The notes under the pieces were generated by a model. It was not told the DNA's origin, did not search any database, and was given only the letters and a program-made list of their open reading frames with translations. Shown here piece by piece: positions 7,007 to 15,000 of a stretch of DNA of 16,060 nucleotides (position 1 is its first letter; every line of letters starts with the position of its first letter). The stretch spans positions 1 to 16,060 of the forward strand of contig DATHII010000061.1 in the NCBI GenBank assembly GCA_035316885.1, in the 5' to 3' direction. The stretch is from DASRTE01 sp035316885 (GTDB lineage: Bacteria; Actinomycetota; Actinomycetes; Jiangellales; Jiangellaceae). The translations under genes were made by a program, and so were the position numbers.

Positions 7007-9336
7007 CCGGGCGGACTCGGCTGACCGTCGTCGCCGCCGTGGCGTCGATGCTCGCCATGCTGACGTTGGCCCCAGTCACGGACGACCACGCGTGGACGGT
7101 GCCCGCGGCGTTCGGCATCGCCCTCGTGGCCGCGACCGGCCTCGGGCTGCGCCGCCTGCGAGTGCCGCTGCTGCTCGTCCTGGCGGGGCAGCTGGGCGTT
7201 CTCGTACTCTGGCTCGGGGTGCTGGTCGCCGGCAATGACGCGTGGTTCGGCATCGTCCCGACGCCGTCCTGGGCCAGCCGCCTGCTCACGGTGTTCACCG
7301 ACGGTCTGGACGCCGTCGCCCAGTACGCGGCACCCGCGCCGGTCACCCCGGGAATCTTCTTGCTGCTCGTGGGTGGCTCCGGCCTGGTCGCTGTCGTCGT
7401 CGACCTGTTCGCGGTGGGGCTTCGCCGGGTCCCGCTCACCGGCATCGCCCTGGGCGCGGTCTACGCCCTGTCGGCATCGGTCGTCCCCGGTGGACTGTCC
7501 TGGATCTGGTTCCTGCCGCCGGCGATCGGTTACCTCGGCCTGCTGGTCGCGGAGGGCCGCACCCGGGTGGTTCGCTGGGGCAGGTCGGCGGGTCCTTCGG
7601 CGACGCATTCCGGCGTTCCCGAGACCGACTCGCTCGCCCGCAACGGTCGCAGGGTCGGTGCCGTCGCCATCGCCGCGGCCGTCGCACTGCCGGCGGTGTT
7701 GCCCGGCCTGACCGAAGGCATCTTCGGGCGAGGAGGCGGACTGGGCGACGGCGGTGGGCGCACGATCCAGACCGACAACCCCATCGTCGAACTGCAAGGA
7801 GACCTGACCCTGCCGGAGAACGTCCCGATCCTGCGCTACCGCACCGACGCCGACCCTCCCGAGTACATCCGCCGGGCCACCCTCGACGTCTTCGACGGCG
7901 ATCAGTGGAGCGTCGCCAACCGTGACGTGCCTGACAGCCAACGCGTCGGTGGTGGGATGCCCCCGCCACCGGGGTTGACCCTCACCGGCGAGGAGCAGGT
8001 CGACGAGTACGAGATCGAGGTCAGCGACGAATACGACTCCCGCTGGCTGCCGCTCCCCTATCCCGCGCGGCGAATCGCCATCGACGGCGACTGGCGCTAC
8101 GACGTCAGCAGCCTCGACGTCGTGGGTGGCGAGCGCGACGCCGGCGAAGCCACGTACACGGTCGAGCGTATCGACGTCGACATCGAGGCCATCGAACTCC
8201 GCACGGCGGGCCTGCCGCCCGAGGAGTTCGACAACATGCTCGACCTTCCCGACGACCTGCCGGGCCGAGTCAGCGAGCTGGCCGACCAGGTCACCGAGGG
8301 CGCCACGTCGGCCTACGACCGGGCAGCGGCGCTGCAGAGGTTCTTCCGTACGGACGGCGGCTTCGAGTACACCCTCGAGACCAAGCCCGGCAACTCCTCG
8401 TCGGCGCTGGTCGACTTCCTCGATAACCGGCAGGGCTACTGCGAGCAGTACGCGGCCGCCATGGCCGTGATGGCCCGCACCCTGGGCATTCCGGCGCGGG
8501 TGGCGGTGGGGTTCACTCCGGGCACGGTTCAGGACGACGGCAGCTACGTGGTCGGCGCCCACGACTCTCACGCCTGGCCTGAGCTGTACTTCCATGGCAC
8601 CGGGTGGGTGCGCTTCGAACCGACCCCGGCTGTCCGCACGGGTAGCGTTCCGACGTGGACGGTGCCCCCGGCCGATGACGGCACAGACGGCTCGAACTCG
8701 TCCCAGATCCCCCAGGGCCAGGTCCCGCAAGAGGGCGCTCTGCCACCCGGGGCGTTCGACCCAGAGGTCGACGGGGGGGGCGCCGGCGGATCGACGCAGA
8801 CCTCTCCGTGGATCGCGGCGGCGATCGCCGCTGTGGCAGCGGCCGGCGTCTTCGCCGTGCCGACGGTTGTGGCGAAGACCCGCCGCCGGTTGCGCTGGCG
8901 GCGGGCGGGCGCCGATCCGGTTCGCGGGGCCGAGGCAGCCTGGTCGGACCTTCGCGACACGGTCCGCGACGCCGGGCTCGAGTGGGACTCGGCGGCGACT
9001 CCGCGGGCCACGGGCCGGCACGTCGCCGACGCCGCCCACCTCGATGCCGACTCGCGCGACCTGCTGACCCACCTGGTCACCACGACCGAGCGGGCGAGGT
9101 ACTCGACCAGGCCCGCCGACTCGACCGGGCTGCGCGGCGACTCCGCCATGCTCCGGCGCACGATCATGCGGTCACGGTCGGCTGCGCAGCGCTTCGGGGC
9201 CGCGATCTGGCCGGCGGCGACACGTGACCTCGTCGTGAGCTCGGCCAACCGGGTGGCCGACGGCCTCGACTGGACAGACGCGCTGGGTGAGCGGATGCGT
9301 CAGCGGGCCGGACGGCTGGTTCCCGGCCGTCGCTGA
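7003..9336 (+). CDS. TgpA-like membrane transglutaminase-fold protein with DUF4129-like tail
   Basis: Probable integral membrane protein with an extracytoplasmic transglutaminase-like (papain-fold) domain, as in the TgpA family; the substrate is unknown, with envelope proteins or peptidoglycan the usual guess. The 777-residue product has about six to seven N-terminal membrane segments (7-25, 33-50, 54-76, 115-139, 144-162, 166-183, 217-236), an extracytoplasmic region, then the catalytic core: GYCEQYA with Cys480, ARVAVGF, and DSHAWPELYF with His523, followed by GWVRFEPTP. There Glu539 sits where the classical third residue is Asp. A Gly/Pro-rich linker (550-600), one C-terminal membrane segment (602-624) and an AEAAWSDLRDTVRDAGLEW domain resembling DUF4129 follow. 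GTG at 7003 overlaps the DUF58 stop (GTGA) with GGAGG six bases upstream. The linker contains an eight-G run (8773-8780). Confidence 0.92.
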   Translation: MTGRTRLTVVAAVASMLAMLTLAPVTDDHAWTVPAAFGIALVAATGLGLRRLRVPLLLVLAGQLGVLVLWLGVLVAGNDAWFGIVPTPSWASRLLTVFTDGLDAVAQYAAPAPVTPGIFLLLVGGSGLVAVVVDLFAVGLRRVPLTGIALGAVYALSASVVPGGLSWIWFLPPAIGYLGLLVAEGRTRVVRWGRSAGPSATHSGVPETDSLARNGRRVGAVAIAAAVALPAVLPGLTEGIFGRGGGLGDGGGRTIQTDNPIVELQGDLTLPENVPILRYRTDADPPEYIRRATLDVFDGDQWSVANRDVPDSQRVGGGMPPPPGLTLTGEEQVDEYEIEVSDEYDSRWLPLPYPARRIAIDGDWRYDVSSLDVVGGERDAGEATYTVERIDVDIEAIELRTAGLPPEEFDNMLDLPDDLPGRVSELADQVTEGATSAYDRAAALQRFFRTDGGFEYTLETKPGNSSSALVDFLDNRQGYCEQYAAAMAVMARTLGIPARVAVGFTPGTVQDDGSYVVGAHDSHAWPELYFHGTGWVRFEPTPAVRTGSVPTWTVPPADDGTDGSNSSQIPQGQVPQEGALPPGAFDPEVDGGGAGGSTQTSPWIAAAIAAVAAAGVFAVPTVVAKTRRRLRWRRAGADPVRGAEAAWSDLRDTVRDAGLEWDSAATPRATGRHVADAAHLDADSRDLLTHLVTTTERARYSTRPADSTGLRGDSAMLRRTIMRSRSAAQRFGAAIWPAATRDLVVSSANRVADGLDWTDALGERMRQRAGRLVPGRR

Positions 9337-9363
9337 CCGGGCGTTGTGGCGCTACCGGCCGGG
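9322..9363. terminator. Inverted repeat between convergent genes, possible bidirectional terminator
   Basis: CCCGGCC (9322-9328) can pair with GGCCGGG (9357-9363) across a 28-base loop, spanning the 15-bp gap between the convergent stops of the transglutaminase gene and the DUF3040 gene. It has no T tract and the stem is short, so the function is only suggested by its place. Confidence 0.25.
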
Positions 9364-9777
9364 GCCCCGCTCGCGGCGGTGGCGCCAGCGTTCCTCCATG
9401 CGCTCCATGAAGCTCCGGCGACGAGCGGTCGAGGAACGGCCGGACTTGCGGGTCGCGGCGGCCGGTGCGTCGGTGCCAGCCTCGAACGTGCCGATCTCGC
9501 CCTCGGCCGGGACCCGACGCCAAGAGGTGACGGCATACCAGGCCGACACGAGCATGACCACGAACCCGCCGACTCCCAACGGGATCACCCTGGTGACCGC
9601 GCCGGTCATGAGCACGACGATGCCCAGCAGGAAGACGAACGCTGCGACGATCGCCCTTCTCCGGTAGCGCCGGCGCAGGTCGGCACCGCGCATGGACGTG
9701 GCGAACTTGGGGTCCTCGGCGTACAGCGCGCGCTCCATCTGTTCGAGCAGGCGCTGCTCATGATCGGAGAGAGGCAC
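9352..9777 (-). CDS. DUF3040 family small membrane protein
   Basis: Actinobacterial membrane protein of unknown function. The 141-residue product starts with the family hallmark PLSDHEQRLLEQMERALYAED (residues 2-22 region), has two hydrophobic segments (about 42-60 and 65-85), and ends in a basic Arg/Ser-rich tail (110-141). GTG at 9777 is preferred over ATG at 9789: GGAGGG lies four bases before the GTG and the protein then begins MPLSDHEQ as is usual in the family. The ATG would add only four residues. It converges with the transglutaminase gene, leaving 15 bp between stops. DUF3040 genes are often found near the dcw cluster in actinobacteria, which fits this location, but no role has been shown. 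Confidence 0.88.
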   Translation of the reverse strand: MPLSDHEQRLLEQMERALYAEDPKFATSMRGADLRRRYRRRAIVAAFVFLLGIVVLMTGAVTRVIPLGVGGFVVMLVSAWYAVTSWRRVPAEGEIGTFEAGTDAPAAATRKSGRSSTARRRSFMERMEERWRHRRERGPGR

Positions 9778-9814
9778 CGGTCCCTCCATCGAATGCCGTT
9801 GCGTACTTACTCTC

Positions 9815-9820
9815 AGCATA
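9815..9820 (-). promoter_or_regulatory. Candidate -10 element for the DUF3040 gene
   Basis: TATGCT on the minus strand fits the TAnnnT pattern and would start transcription about 30 bp before GTG 9777. A poor -35 (TTTCGC) lies 17 bases upstream. The surrounding 9778-9908 spacer (131 bp) is the only room for a promoter and is locally less GC-rich. Confidence 0.3.
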
Positions 9821-9908
9821 GGCGCGAGGTTCTGCGCGCGAAAGCCAACCCGGTCGCAAGGGGCGGTCGCCGTGACCGGGCGCCTCGTCGCGTGCTCTGG
9901 CCGGCCAC

Positions 9909-10655
9909 TCACCGGGGTCCGGCGAGGACGTGCAACTGCGCGGCGACCGCACGGAACGCCGGATGCACGGCGACGACGGCCTCGAGATCGAGCAGGTCGC
10001 CGTGGTTCGCGGGATCGTCGACGAGCGCACCCGGGACCAGATCTGTGAAGACGCGCACCCCATGGACCTGCTGTACCCGCATCCCGGCATGTTCGAACAG
10101 ATCGACCAGGCTGTGCTCGTCGAAGCGTCGCGGCAGCGGGTCGCCGGGGCCCCAACGGCCGTCGGGATCGGCGAGCACGGTCCGCGCCTCGGCAAGACGG
10201 CCGGCAAGAGCCCGCCCGAGGGCGGCCGCGAAGCGCTGGGCAACCAGAACGCTCGCGACGCCACCGGGACGCAACACGGCAGCCACCCCGCGCAGCGCGT
10301 CGGCAGGATCGTCCACGACCTCGAGGACGCCGTGGCACAGCACGACGTCGGCGCTCCCGGCGCCGACGAGCTCGGCCAGGCCTGCGGCGTCGCCCTGCAC
10401 CGCCGTGACTCTTCCGCCGACGTCCTTCTCGGCCGCCCTGCGGCTGAGGGCAGCGAGCGCGTCCGGGCTGGGATCGACCACCGTGACGCGGTGGCCCTGC
10501 TCGGCGAGCGGGACGGCGAACCCACCGGTGCCCCCGCCGGCGTCGATCACGTCGAGGGCGTCGCGACCGCTCGCCGCAAGCTGCGCGGCCAGCGCCTCGG
10601 ACAGGACGTCCCACACGACGGCCGTACGCACCTGGCGGTGCAGACGCTCAGCCAT
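9909..10655 (-). CDS. Class I SAM-dependent methyltransferase, CmoM/SmtA-like
   Basis: Soluble SAM-dependent methyltransferase of 248 residues with a Rossmann fold: motif I VIDAGGGTG (36-44), acidic Asp61 at the end of strand 2 (VTVVDPS), and VLCHGVLEVVDDP (105-117) around motif IV. By memory its layout follows E. coli CmoM (SmtA), which methylates carboxymethoxyuridine at tRNA position 34: RTAVVWDVL near the start, DAGGGTG, CHGVLE, VHGVRVFTDL (197-206), LLDLEA (221-226) and a final LHVLAG. Most actinobacteria are not known to make cmo5U, so the substrate may differ; I give no gene symbol. ATG at 10655 has GGAGGAGG six bases upstream. It is 67 bp downstream of the aminotransferase gene on the same strand and may be co-transcribed with it. 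Confidence 0.85.
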   Translation of the reverse strand: MAERLHRQVRTAVVWDVLSEALAAQLAASGRDALDVIDAGGGTGGFAVPLAEQGHRVTVVDPSPDALAALSRRAAEKDVGGRVTAVQGDAAGLAELVGAGSADVVLCHGVLEVVDDPADALRGVAAVLRPGGVASVLVAQRFAAALGRALAGRLAEARTVLADPDGRWGPGDPLPRRFDEHSLVDLFEHAGMRVQQVHGVRVFTDLVPGALVDDPANHGDLLDLEAVVAVHPAFRAVAAQLHVLAGPR

Positions 10656-10722
10656 GCGCGGCCTCCTCCGGTCTGCCCTGATCGCCCCACACCCTAAAGC
10701 CCAAGGATCACGGCTCGCGGCG

Positions 10723-11901
10723 TCAGGCGCGCCCGGCAGCCACTAGTGCCGGGAGGGCCCGGTCGATCATGTCGTCGGTGGCCGTGAGCGAGATCCGGAA
10801 GTACCCGGGCGCCTCACAGGTCGTTCCCGGCAGCACGAGGACCTTGTGGTCGGCGAGGGCGCGGCTGAACGCGATGTCGTCCGGGACCGGTGAGCGCACC
10901 CACAGGTAGAAGGTCCCTTCCGGCGGCCGCAGCTCGTACCCGGCCGTCCGTAGCTCGCCGGTGAGCCGGTCCCGCTTGGCCTCGAGACCGGTCAGGTCGA
11001 TCGACATCTGCTCGAGGTCGCCGACTGCGTACTGCATGACCGCGTTGGGGAACAGCCAGCCGCCGGCGATCTGGGTCAGCTCGATCACCCTCCGCAGCGC
11101 TATGCGGTCGGGGATGGACGGCGACAGTGCCAGCCAGCCGATGCGCTGGCCCGGGGTGAGCAGAACTTTGGCATAGCTGTAGGCGATCAGTGTGTATGGG
11201 TAGAACTCGCTCGGACTGCGGAACTCGGCGTCGCTGAAAACCAGCCGCGCGTACGGCTCGTCCGATATCAGCCAGATGGTCCTCCCCCATCGCTGTGATG
11301 CATCGGTGAGCAGGTCGGCCAGCGCTTCGAGTGTCCGCGTCGGGTAGATGCGCCCGGTCGGGTTGTTCGGAGTGTTGACGATCACCGCGCGAGTGCGCGG
11401 CCCGATCGCCGACGCGATCGCGTCGAGGTCGAGGTCGTGGTCGTCGGCACGGACCGGCACCTTGACCGGCACGACGTCGGCCGCCAGCAGCATCGGCTCG
11501 TAGAGGAACCAGGGCGGCAGCGAAAAGACCACCTCGTCGCCGGGATCGAGCAGCGCGCGGAAGGCCGTCGCGAGGGCGCCGAAGGCACCCGTGGTCAGGG
11601 CGATGTCCTCGGGTTCGAAGGGCAGGCCGCGCCACTCGCGCAAGGACTTCGCGACGACGGCACGCGGCTCGGGCTCGGAGCGCTTGTAGGCGAACCAGTC
11701 CTTGTCCTCTGGCTGGGCATGCCGCCGGATCGCCGCCGTGAACTCCGGCAGCGGCAGCTCCTGCGGGTTGCCGAAGGCGAAGTCGCACACCTCGGGCTGC
11801 AGCCGGATGCCGTCCCACAGGGCGACGAAGTCAAGGAACCTGCCCATCGCGGAGGCGATGGCCTCGGTCCGGGCGGCTGGGGTGGATGTGGTGTGGGGCA
11901 C
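10723..11901 (-). CDS. PLP-dependent aminotransferase, class I/II (fold type I)
   Basis: Cytoplasmic pyridoxal-phosphate enzyme that transfers an amino group between an amino acid and a 2-oxo acid; the substrate cannot be read from the sequence, though the motifs are of the aspartate-aminotransferase superfamily. The 392-residue product is of normal length and has TGAFGAL (104-110, phosphate-binding turn), NTPNNPTG (176-183), SDEPYARL (213-220) with Asp214 and Tyr217, the PLP lysine in SYAKVLLTPGQRIGW (Lys245, Arg253) and the C-terminal carboxylate-binding arginine in YFRISL (Arg369). GTG at 11901 has AGGAGG four bases upstream. A TACGCT -10 candidate lies at 11940-11945 (minus). The nrdJ terminator lies upstream, so it is probably transcribed on its own or with the methyltransferase gene downstream. 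Codons around Lys245 are mildly richer in A/T than the rest. Confidence 0.92.
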   Translation of the reverse strand: MPHTTSTPAARTEAIASAMGRFLDFVALWDGIRLQPEVCDFAFGNPQELPLPEFTAAIRRHAQPEDKDWFAYKRSEPEPRAVVAKSLREWRGLPFEPEDIALTTGAFGALATAFRALLDPGDEVVFSLPPWFLYEPMLLAADVVPVKVPVRADDHDLDLDAIASAIGPRTRAVIVNTPNNPTGRIYPTRTLEALADLLTDASQRWGRTIWLISDEPYARLVFSDAEFRSPSEFYPYTLIAYSYAKVLLTPGQRIGWLALSPSIPDRIALRRVIELTQIAGGWLFPNAVMQYAVGDLEQMSIDLTGLEAKRDRLTGELRTAGYELRPPEGTFYLWVRSPVPDDIAFSRALADHKVLVLPGTTCEAPGYFRISLTATDDMIDRALPALVAAGRA

Positions 11902-11975
11902 GTCGCCTCCTCGTGGCGTCCTCCCGTCAGGCGCCCGCCAGCGTACGTGGGGCCCCTGACACCCAGGAGACGCTG

Positions 11976-12007
11976 AGGCGCCCGGCCTGTGTTGAGACCG
12001 GGCGCCT
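11976..12007 (-). terminator. GC-rich hairpin terminator downstream of nrdJ
   Basis: AGGCGCCCGG (11976-11985) and CCGGGCGCCT (11998-12007) form a perfect ten-pair stem with a 12-base loop, 20 bp after the nrdJ stop. No T tract follows, which is common for actinobacterial hairpin terminators. It separates nrdJ from the aminotransferase gene. Confidence 0.75.
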
Positions 12008-12027
12008 TCAGCTGTGTCCCAGCGCGA

Positions 12028-15000
12028 TCAGCTGCAGCCGCTGGTGGAGCCACAGCCCTCGCAGACGTAGCAGCCACCGGCCGGGCGCATCTTGGTGCCG
12101 CAGGTGAAGCACAGCGGCGCGTCGGTGGACGTGCCCTGCAACACCTCCATCAGCTCGGTCGACGTGTGCGCTTGAGCCGGTGCGGCCTTGGCGGTCGCCT
12201 CGATGACCTCCTCGGCCCCGATCGGTTCCGTGCCGGACCCGTCACCCGAGGGCTCCGTCGGCGGCTTCTCGACCGGCGCGGACTGCCGCATCGCCTCGAC
12301 GTCGACGTCGTCCTCGATGGGCGCGTACTCGCCGGTGTCGAGCTGCCGTGCCCGCTCGGCCGCTGTGTGGATGCCGAGCGCCGACCGTGCGTCGAAAGGC
12401 AGATAGTCCAAGGCCAACCGACGGAAGATGTAGTCGACCACGCTCTGGGCCATCCGCACGTCCGGGTCGTCGGTCATGCCCGACGGCTCGAAGCGCATGT
12501 TGGTGAACTTCTGGACGTAGGTCTCCAGCGGGACGCCGTACTGCAGCGCGATGGAGATCGCGATCGAGAAGGCGTCCATGACCCCGGCCAGCGTCGAGCC
12601 CTGCTTGCCGAGCTTGAGGAACACCTCGCCGAGGCCGTCGTCGGGGTACGAGCCGGCCGTCATGTATCCCTCGGCCCCGCCGACACTGAACGACGTGGTG
12701 CGGCTCGGCCGCGACTTCGGCAGCCGCTTGCGTGTCGGCCGGTACTCGACGACGACCTCGCGCCCGGTTTCAGCCCCCGGCGCCCCCGCAGCCTCGCTGC
12801 CGGAACGCTTCGACGCCGACAGCGGCTGGCCCACCTTGCAGTTGTCGCGGTAGATGGCCAGCGCCTTCAGGCCCAGCTTCCAGCCCTGGAAGTAGATTTG
12901 TTCGATTTCCTCCACAGTGGCCGATTCGGGTAGGTTCACGGTTTTCGAAATGGCCCCGGAAAGGTGCGGTTGGACGGCCGCCATCATGTTCACGTGCCCC
13001 ATCGGCTTGATGGAGCGTGCACCCATGGCGCAGTCGAAGACCTCGTAGTGCTCCTGGCGCAACCCGGGTGCGTCGACGACGTTGCCATGCTCGGCGATGT
13101 GCTCGACGATCGCCTCGACCTGCTCTTCCTGGTAGCCGAGCTTGCGCAGGGCACGCGGCACGGTCTGGTTGACGATCTGCATCGACCCGCCGCCGACGAG
13201 CTTCTTGAACTTGACCAGCGCCAGGTCAGGTTCGACACCGGTCGTGTCGCAGTCCATCATCAGGCCGATGGTGTTGTGACTGACGAACCCTGCGGCCACG
13301 TACGTGACGTTGTCCGGCACCGACAGGTCGTATGTCGGCTGGACGCCGCCGTCCTCGTTCGCGTTCACGGTTTCGAAGATGTAACCGAGCGCATGCCCGA
13401 GCCGCGTGTCGCCCGTCGCGTCGTACAGGCGGGTGGCCAGGTCGCGACTCAGGCCGCGCCCTCGCCCTACGCCTTGCTGAACCAGTGCGTGCAGCCCATG
13501 TCCGATGGGCGCGAGTTCCAGCCACACCTGACTTGGAAGGTAGATGCGATCACCGTTACCGGCCTGCGTCGCCGTTTGCGTGACCAGTGCGGACTTTCGT
13601 CCACCGAGGAAGCCGATCCAGTTCCCGAAGTTGATCGCGTGCCTGGCGTTGCGGACGCGCACCTGATGAATGGCCCCGCCCCACCCGCTCTGCGTCTGGC
13701 GCGTCGTGGTCGGGAACCCCAGGGCCAACAGAGCCGTGCGCACCTCGGCCGCGAATGCCTCCGAGGCGGTGGACAAGCTCGGAACACCGGCTGTCACCGT
13801 GCCGTCAGCCTCGAACAGGCCTCGCATGAACGCCGCATAGATCACGTGGCTGTTCGTCTCGAGGATCGCCGCCGGAATGCGCGGGCTCCATCCCTTACCT
13901 GCGTGATCGACGCCGGGTAGCTCCTTGGCGAACCCGGCCGCCTGCCACCAGCGCGCCAGCCGCACCGACTGGAGCACGACCTCGGTGTATCCCTCCTGAG
14001 CGTTCAGCACCGGCTCGAGCCCGAACAGGCCCTTGGACAACACCCGAAGCCGTTCGACTACGTCGGCGTCCTGCTCGGCAACACAGAGCCGGATGCCCTT
14101 CGCGTGCAGGCTCCCGTCGCCCATGAAGTAGCCGACCAGCTCGGCGAGCTCCGCGTCGACCGACTGTGGTACGTGAATGTCCCGGTCACCTGCGTAGTAC
14201 GCCCGGTCGAGCACCGGCAGCGGAACGTCGACCGATGCCCCGATCAACGTTCCCAGTTGCATGGGTACGACATCGTTCGACGCGACGTCAGCGAGCCGCT
14301 TCCACTGCCACTCACCCGTGTCTTGATCGACGACCTTGATCCGGTGGCCGTAGGTGCCTTGGATCCGGTAACCGCCAGCCGTGAGAATCCGCCTGGTCGG
14401 CTCCTCACCGTTGACGAAGAACTGGGTCGCCGTGCGCGGCCCTTCGTCGGTGGAGACCGTCGCGTCGAGGCGTTGCCACTGCTCGCCCCAGACGTCACCC
14501 AGGTCAGCCAGCCGCACCAGGCCACGGTCAGTGGTGACGAGGGTGTCGCCCGTGAGGCATCCCGTCGGCGCCAGCAGGCTGGCCTGAGCGTTACGCCAGC
14601 CGTTCGCGTCGCCGACCTGCAGGCACTCCTGCCAGACCTGGGTTGCCAGTGCATGGATCGGCTTGTCGATGTCGTCGAAGGTCCGCAGCGCGTCGTTGGC
14701 CGCGGCGTGCTTGCGCATGACCCGCTTGTGGGCGTCGGCGTTGCGGGCGTAGCCGTCGTACGGGCCGACGACGCCGGCCAGCTCGGCCGACCGCTTGTAG
14801 GCGGCACCGGTCATCAGTGACGTGATCGACGCGGCCAGCGAGCGCCCGCCCACCGAGTCGTACCCGTGCCCGGTGGCCATCAGCAGTGCGCCCAGGTTGG
14901 CGTAGCCGATGCCGAGCTGGCGGTAGGCCCGGGTGACCTCGGTGATCGCCTCGGTCGGGAAGTCCGCGAAGGAGATCGAGATGTCCATTGCCGTGATGAC

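Noticed and set aside
6943..9072. Minus-strand frame of 709 codons opposite the transglutaminase gene
   Set aside because: The plus strand has clear membrane segments and catalytic motifs with normal third-position bias; the antisense product is Arg/Gly/Asp-rich without motifs.
11149..11220. A/T-richer codons around the aminotransferase active-site lysine as a sign of gene transfer
   Set aside because: The shift is mild (about 53% G+C in 11161-11220 by hand count) and the rest of the gene looks native; treated as ordinary variation and as a caution for the nrdJ patches.
11902..12027. Additional small gene between nrdJ and the aminotransferase gene
   Set aside because: The 126 bp are explained by a hairpin terminator and a leader with a ribosome site; no coding frame with a plausible start was seen.
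12964..13920. Plus-strand frame of 318 codons opposite nrdJ and its intein
   Set aside because: Antisense to conserved reductase and intein motifs; no ribosome site or family similarity.
13273..14559. Insertion in nrdJ as an intron or as a split pair of genes
   Set aside because: The frame stays open through the insertion, with intein splicing blocks at both ends, so a protein-level element explains it. No stop or new start divides the gene.
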